The translations under genes and the position numbers were made by a program. From the NCBI GenBank assembly GCA_005888695.1, contig VBBH01000152.1, positions 1 through 8,530 on the forward strand: a stretch of 8,530 nt of DNA, given 5' to 3'. Source of the DNA: Candidatus Bathyarchaeota archaeon (GTDB lineage: Archaea; Thermoproteota; Bathyarchaeia; 40CM-2-53-6). This document shows, in pieces, positions 6,637 through 8,530 of this stretch (the stretch's first letter is position 1; each line of letters begins with the position of its first letter). The notes under the pieces are model-generated. The model searched no databases. It saw only the letters and a list, made by a program, of their open reading frames with translations, and was not told the DNA's origin.

Positions 6637-6990
6637 CTACTTCTCAGCGGGAGCATTGAGGCGAATTGCGTACTCCCTGTCCGCTTTCGCAGCCATTATG
6701 AAATCGTTCTCGCTCAAACCTTTGATGGAATGAGTGGTGAAGGTTAGCTTCACTCGGCGCCATCCTACGAGAATATCGGGATGGTGATCTTGTTCTTCAG
6801 CTATATGGCCGATCATGTTGGCGAAGTCAAGGCCTTCGAGATATGATCCGAACCTGTATTCCTTCTCGATCTTGTTATCGGACAGGAGCCAGCCGGGCAG
6901 ACCGAGGAGATATTTCTGAGCCTCAGCTTTTGCCATTGGAGGAATGTCTCGGCAGGGATGACAATGCTTCTCGGCAAGGGCTGGAAGCAA
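6637..6990 (-). CDS. Pterin-4a-carbinolamine dehydratase (PCD/DCoH family)
   Basis: This enzyme family dehydrates 4a-hydroxytetrahydropterin so that the pterin cofactor of aromatic amino acid hydroxylases can be recycled. The full active-site pattern of true dehydratases is present: E65-x3-H69-H70-P71-x5-W77-x9-H87-x8-D96. This argues against the related RuBisCO-assembly (acRAF) branch, where the pattern decays. The length of 117 residues is slightly above the usual 95-115. The start is TTG at 6990, with an AGGAG at 7000-7004 nine bases upstream and a stop (TAG) three codons upstream. An internal ATG at 6936 would remove a CHPC motif (C10, C13) of the kind common at the N terminus of microbial members, so TTG is preferred. 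The physiological pterin in this organism is unknown: no hydroxylase is in the window, and archaea often use methanopterin- or molybdopterin-type pterins. Confidence 0.92.
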   Translation of the reverse strand: MLPALAEKHCHPCRDIPPMAKAEAQKYLLGLPGWLLSDNKIEKEYRFGSYLEGLDFANMIGHIAEEQDHHPDILVGWRRVKLTFTTHSIKGLSENDFIMAAKADREYAIRLNAPAEK

Positions 6991-6999
6991 TTCTATCTA

Positions 7000-7004
7000 C
7001 TCCT
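7000..7004 (-). promoter_or_regulatory. Shine-Dalgarno site deciding the TTG start of the dehydratase
   Basis: AGGAG on the minus strand ends nine bases before TTG 6990. It is the clearest ribosome-binding site among the minus-strand genes. It supports TTG over the internal ATG at 6936 and keeps the CHPC motif in the protein. Confidence 0.55.
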
Positions 7005-7129
7005 GTAAAGTCGGTAATATCAAGGTATCAGGATAGGGAGGACGACAGGTTATCGTGAGGGGCTGACAATTTCGAGAAGTTTACGGCGGAGTCGGAGTAA
7101 CCCATTAACATCAAGCCCTACACGACGAA

Positions 7130-7143
7130 CGCAAAAATACAAG
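7130..7143 (+). promoter_or_regulatory. Putative archaeal BRE/TATA box for the methyltransferase gene
   Basis: The stretch CGCAAAAATACAAG is an A-rich patch in otherwise mixed sequence. It is centred about 34 bases before ATG 7171. With the usual 22-27 base spacing from an archaeal TATA box, transcription would begin at about 7160-7166, giving a leader of only a few bases. The absence of a Shine-Dalgarno sequence before this ATG fits. The match to TATA/BRE consensus is loose. Confidence 0.4.
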
Positions 7144-7170
7144 AGAGCCAGAATCCTCTCACACCGAAAA

Positions 7171-8418
7171 ATGACGGACCCGAGCATCACGGCAATCAAG
7201 GCTTGCAGGGTATGCAAAACATCCCACCTAGACACCGTCCTATCTCTAGGAGAACAGTATGTCCCAGATTTCGTCACCGCTGATGGGAAAACCCCCAAGG
7301 CTCCTTTGGAATTGGTTAGATGCCGAAGTTGCGGACTAATCCAGTTGAGGCACACTTTTTCCAGAGCAAGTCTTTACCAACATTACTGGTACAAATCAGG
7401 GATTAGCCCAACTATGCGGCGGGCTCTTTCGGACCTAGTAACGAAAGCGTGTGAGGTCGCCCGTCCGAAGTATAATGACATTGTAGTCGACATAGGTTGC
7501 AACGACGGAACTCTACTCCGTTCATACGATACACACGGACTCATGCTGGTGGGATTCGAACCTGCTGAGAATCTCGTCCCTGAGGCTAGAAGAGGCACTA
7601 GCTGGGTCTTTAACGACTTCTTCAATGCCAGAACCTTTACAAAGAAATTCGGTGAGAATAAGGCCAAGATCATAACCAGTGTCGCCATGTTCTACGATCT
7701 AGAGGATCCAAACAGTTTCGTTACTGATGTCGCCCGCATCTTAGCTCCTGACGGCGTGTGGATCGTTCAACAGAACTACCTAGCAACTATGCTGGAACAC
7801 AACGGTTTCGACAACATCGGCCATGAACACTTGGAATACTATTCTTTGGGAACAATGCGTAGGCTCCTGGATAGGCACGGACTGCGAGTATTCGAAGTTG
7901 ACACTAACGACGTCAACGGAGGTAGCTTTAGGACATTCATCTGTCACAAAGGACGATTCCCTATCGGAGAGAGCGTGAGCAATATGGAGAAGCACGAGGC
8001 CCGGCTAGCCCTTGATGAACACGCTACATATGAGAAGTTCGCCGCAAATATCGGCAGGATCGGATCACAATTGCGCGAGTTTGTTGTGCAGGAAGTCAAG
8101 AAGGGCAAGACCATCTATGTATACGGTGCGTCGAACAGAGGAAACACGATTCTCCAGTACTGCGGTCTAGATCACAGCTTAATCAAAAAGGCAACAGATG
8201 CAAACCCCGAAAAATGGGGGAGGAAAACCGCGGGGACACTCATACCAATTGTACCGAAGGAAGAGGCAAGGGAAGATGGACCCGACTACTTCCTCGTCCT
8301 GCCTCATCATTTTCTTGAAGAAATAAGACGTGAGGAAAGTCAATACCTAAGATCGGGGGGAAAATTGATCGTGCCGCTACCGGAATTCCATTTGGTGACG
8401 GATGAACTTGCGTCATAA
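7171..8418 (+). CDS. SAM-dependent sugar C-methyltransferase-like protein (three-domain, zinc-binding)
   Basis: The 415 residues show the three-part build of nucleotide-sugar C-methyltransferases such as TylC3, NovU and TcaB9. First is an N-terminal zinc-binding domain with C12-x2-C15 and C51-x2-C54 (CRVC and CRSC). Second is a Rossmann SAM domain with motif I VVDIGCNDGTLL (105-116) and the acidic GFEPAENL (128-135). Last is a C-terminal domain with the nucleotide-binding-like YGASNRGNTILQYCG (318-332) typical of Methyltransf_14. IGHEHLEYYSLGTM (216-229) matches the conserved EH-x2-YYS stretch holding the catalytic His/Tyr of this family. Known members methylate C3 of a dTDP-4-keto-deoxyhexose; the exact sugar here is unknown. 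ATG 7171 has no Shine-Dalgarno sequence but a TATA-like box about 34 bases upstream, suggesting a short or absent leader. It probably opens a glycan or nucleotide-sugar cluster continuing rightward. Confidence 0.88.
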   Translation: MTDPSITAIKACRVCKTSHLDTVLSLGEQYVPDFVTADGKTPKAPLELVRCRSCGLIQLRHTFSRASLYQHYWYKSGISPTMRRALSDLVTKACEVARPKYNDIVVDIGCNDGTLLRSYDTHGLMLVGFEPAENLVPEARRGTSWVFNDFFNARTFTKKFGENKAKIITSVAMFYDLEDPNSFVTDVARILAPDGVWIVQQNYLATMLEHNGFDNIGHEHLEYYSLGTMRRLLDRHGLRVFEVDTNDVNGGSFRTFICHKGRFPIGESVSNMEKHEARLALDEHATYEKFAANIGRIGSQLREFVVQEVKKGKTIYVYGASNRGNTILQYCGLDHSLIKKATDANPEKWGRKTAGTLIPIVPKEEAREDGPDYFLVLPHHFLEEIRREESQYLRSGGKLIVPLPEFHLVTDELAS

Positions 8419-8530
8419 AAAGCGAGTATTCCTATGCCCCGAAATCGGAGGACGCTTGGAGCAGTTCTCCATTCCTAGACGACATTGTCAAAGGGATCGG
8501 ACGAAGTATGATGAGATTCACTCCATCACT
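8415..8530 (+). CDS. Possible start of a downstream gene, perhaps another methyltransferase (partial, no standard start)
   Basis: In this frame the codons after ATA at 8415 read KSEYSYAPKSEDAW, then SSSPFLDDIVKGIGRSMM, and stay open to the window edge. The style (Y-x-Y-A near the N terminus, then a helix before an expected SAM motif) resembles the beginning of small glycan-cluster methyltransferases, but no SAM motif is reached. No ATG, GTG or TTG precedes this protein-like stretch: the frame has a stop at 8403-8405 and its first ATG is at 8508. A competing frame starts at ATG 8402, after a GGTGA, overlaps the methyltransferase by 17 bases and is also open to the edge. A minus-strand frame ending at 8432 is also open to the edge. 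Which frame is real cannot be decided here. Confidence 0.25.
   Translation, partial: MKSEYSYAPKSEDAWSSSPFLDDIVKGIGRSMMRFTPS

Larger units (their letters stand above)
6991..7170. other. Divergent intergenic spacer
   Basis: These 180 bases separate the dehydratase (-) and methyltransferase (+) starts. Apart from the AGGAG at 7000-7004 and the A-rich promoter-like patch at 7130-7143, I see no open frame that resembles a protein, no tRNA-like cloverleaf and no repeat. Confidence 0.6.

Noticed and set aside
6354..6656. 100-aa and 92-aa minus-strand frames opposite the small proline-rich gene
   Set aside because: They have no protein-like motifs and mirror the repetitive proline codons of the plus-strand gene, which has the better start site and composition.
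7050..7355. 101-aa minus-strand frame upstream of and overlapping the methyltransferase start
   Set aside because: It overlaps the conserved zinc-binding N terminus of the methyltransferase and shows no family features.
1..8530. CRISPR arrays, insertion sequences, tRNA or rRNA genes, attachment sites
   Set aside because: I saw no regularly spaced direct repeats, transposase motifs, cloverleaf or ribosomal RNA segments on either strand by eye. A tRNAscan-SE and Infernal run would settle the RNA part.

Overview
The window looks archaeal, probably from a TACK-type (Thermoproteota-like) lineage, although the phylum cannot be fixed from sequence alone. The evidence is: a short archaeal-type adenylosuccinate synthetase; archaeal-type PheS with an N-terminal winged-helix region and a PheT of about 560 residues; dedicated coenzyme F420 genes (cofC, cofD); many TTG starts; and a promoter consistent with a near-leaderless transcript. 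G+C looks close to 50%. The window is gene-dense, with no gene-free stretch above about 200 bases.

Layout. Positions 1-513 (+) hold the C-terminal half of purA, cut by the window edge. It converges on a five-gene minus-strand block at 6238-561, read in the order pheS, pheT, cofD, cofC, then an integral membrane protein resembling the substrate-binding (S) subunit of ECF vitamin transporters. Gaps in this block are 3, 75, 5 and 15 bases, so pheS-pheT form one unit and cofD-cofC-S component another, possibly joined. A 158-base spacer (6239-6396) separates pheS from a divergent small gene at 6412-6606 (+), which encodes a proline-rich, coiled-coil microprotein of 64 aa. This converges on a pterin-4a-carbinolamine dehydratase gene (6637-6990, -). 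A 180-base divergent spacer then leads to a sugar C-methyltransferase-like gene (7171-8418, +), and a partial reading frame continues to the window end.

How the genes may work together. PheS and PheT form phenylalanyl-tRNA synthetase. CofC makes the activated 2-phospholactate (or phosphoenolpyruvate) donor, and CofD attaches it to the deazaflavin Fo to give the F420 core. The adjacent S-component-like protein may import a flavin-type molecule (riboflavin, or conceivably Fo itself). That substrate is an inference from genomic position and weak motif resemblance. The right end looks like the edge of a nucleotide-sugar or surface-glycan cluster.

Most items are housekeeping or cofactor genes. 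The points most worth a second look are the S component beside the F420 genes, the unrecognised proline-rich microprotein, the heavy use of TTG starts, and the ATAA junction after the methyltransferase.
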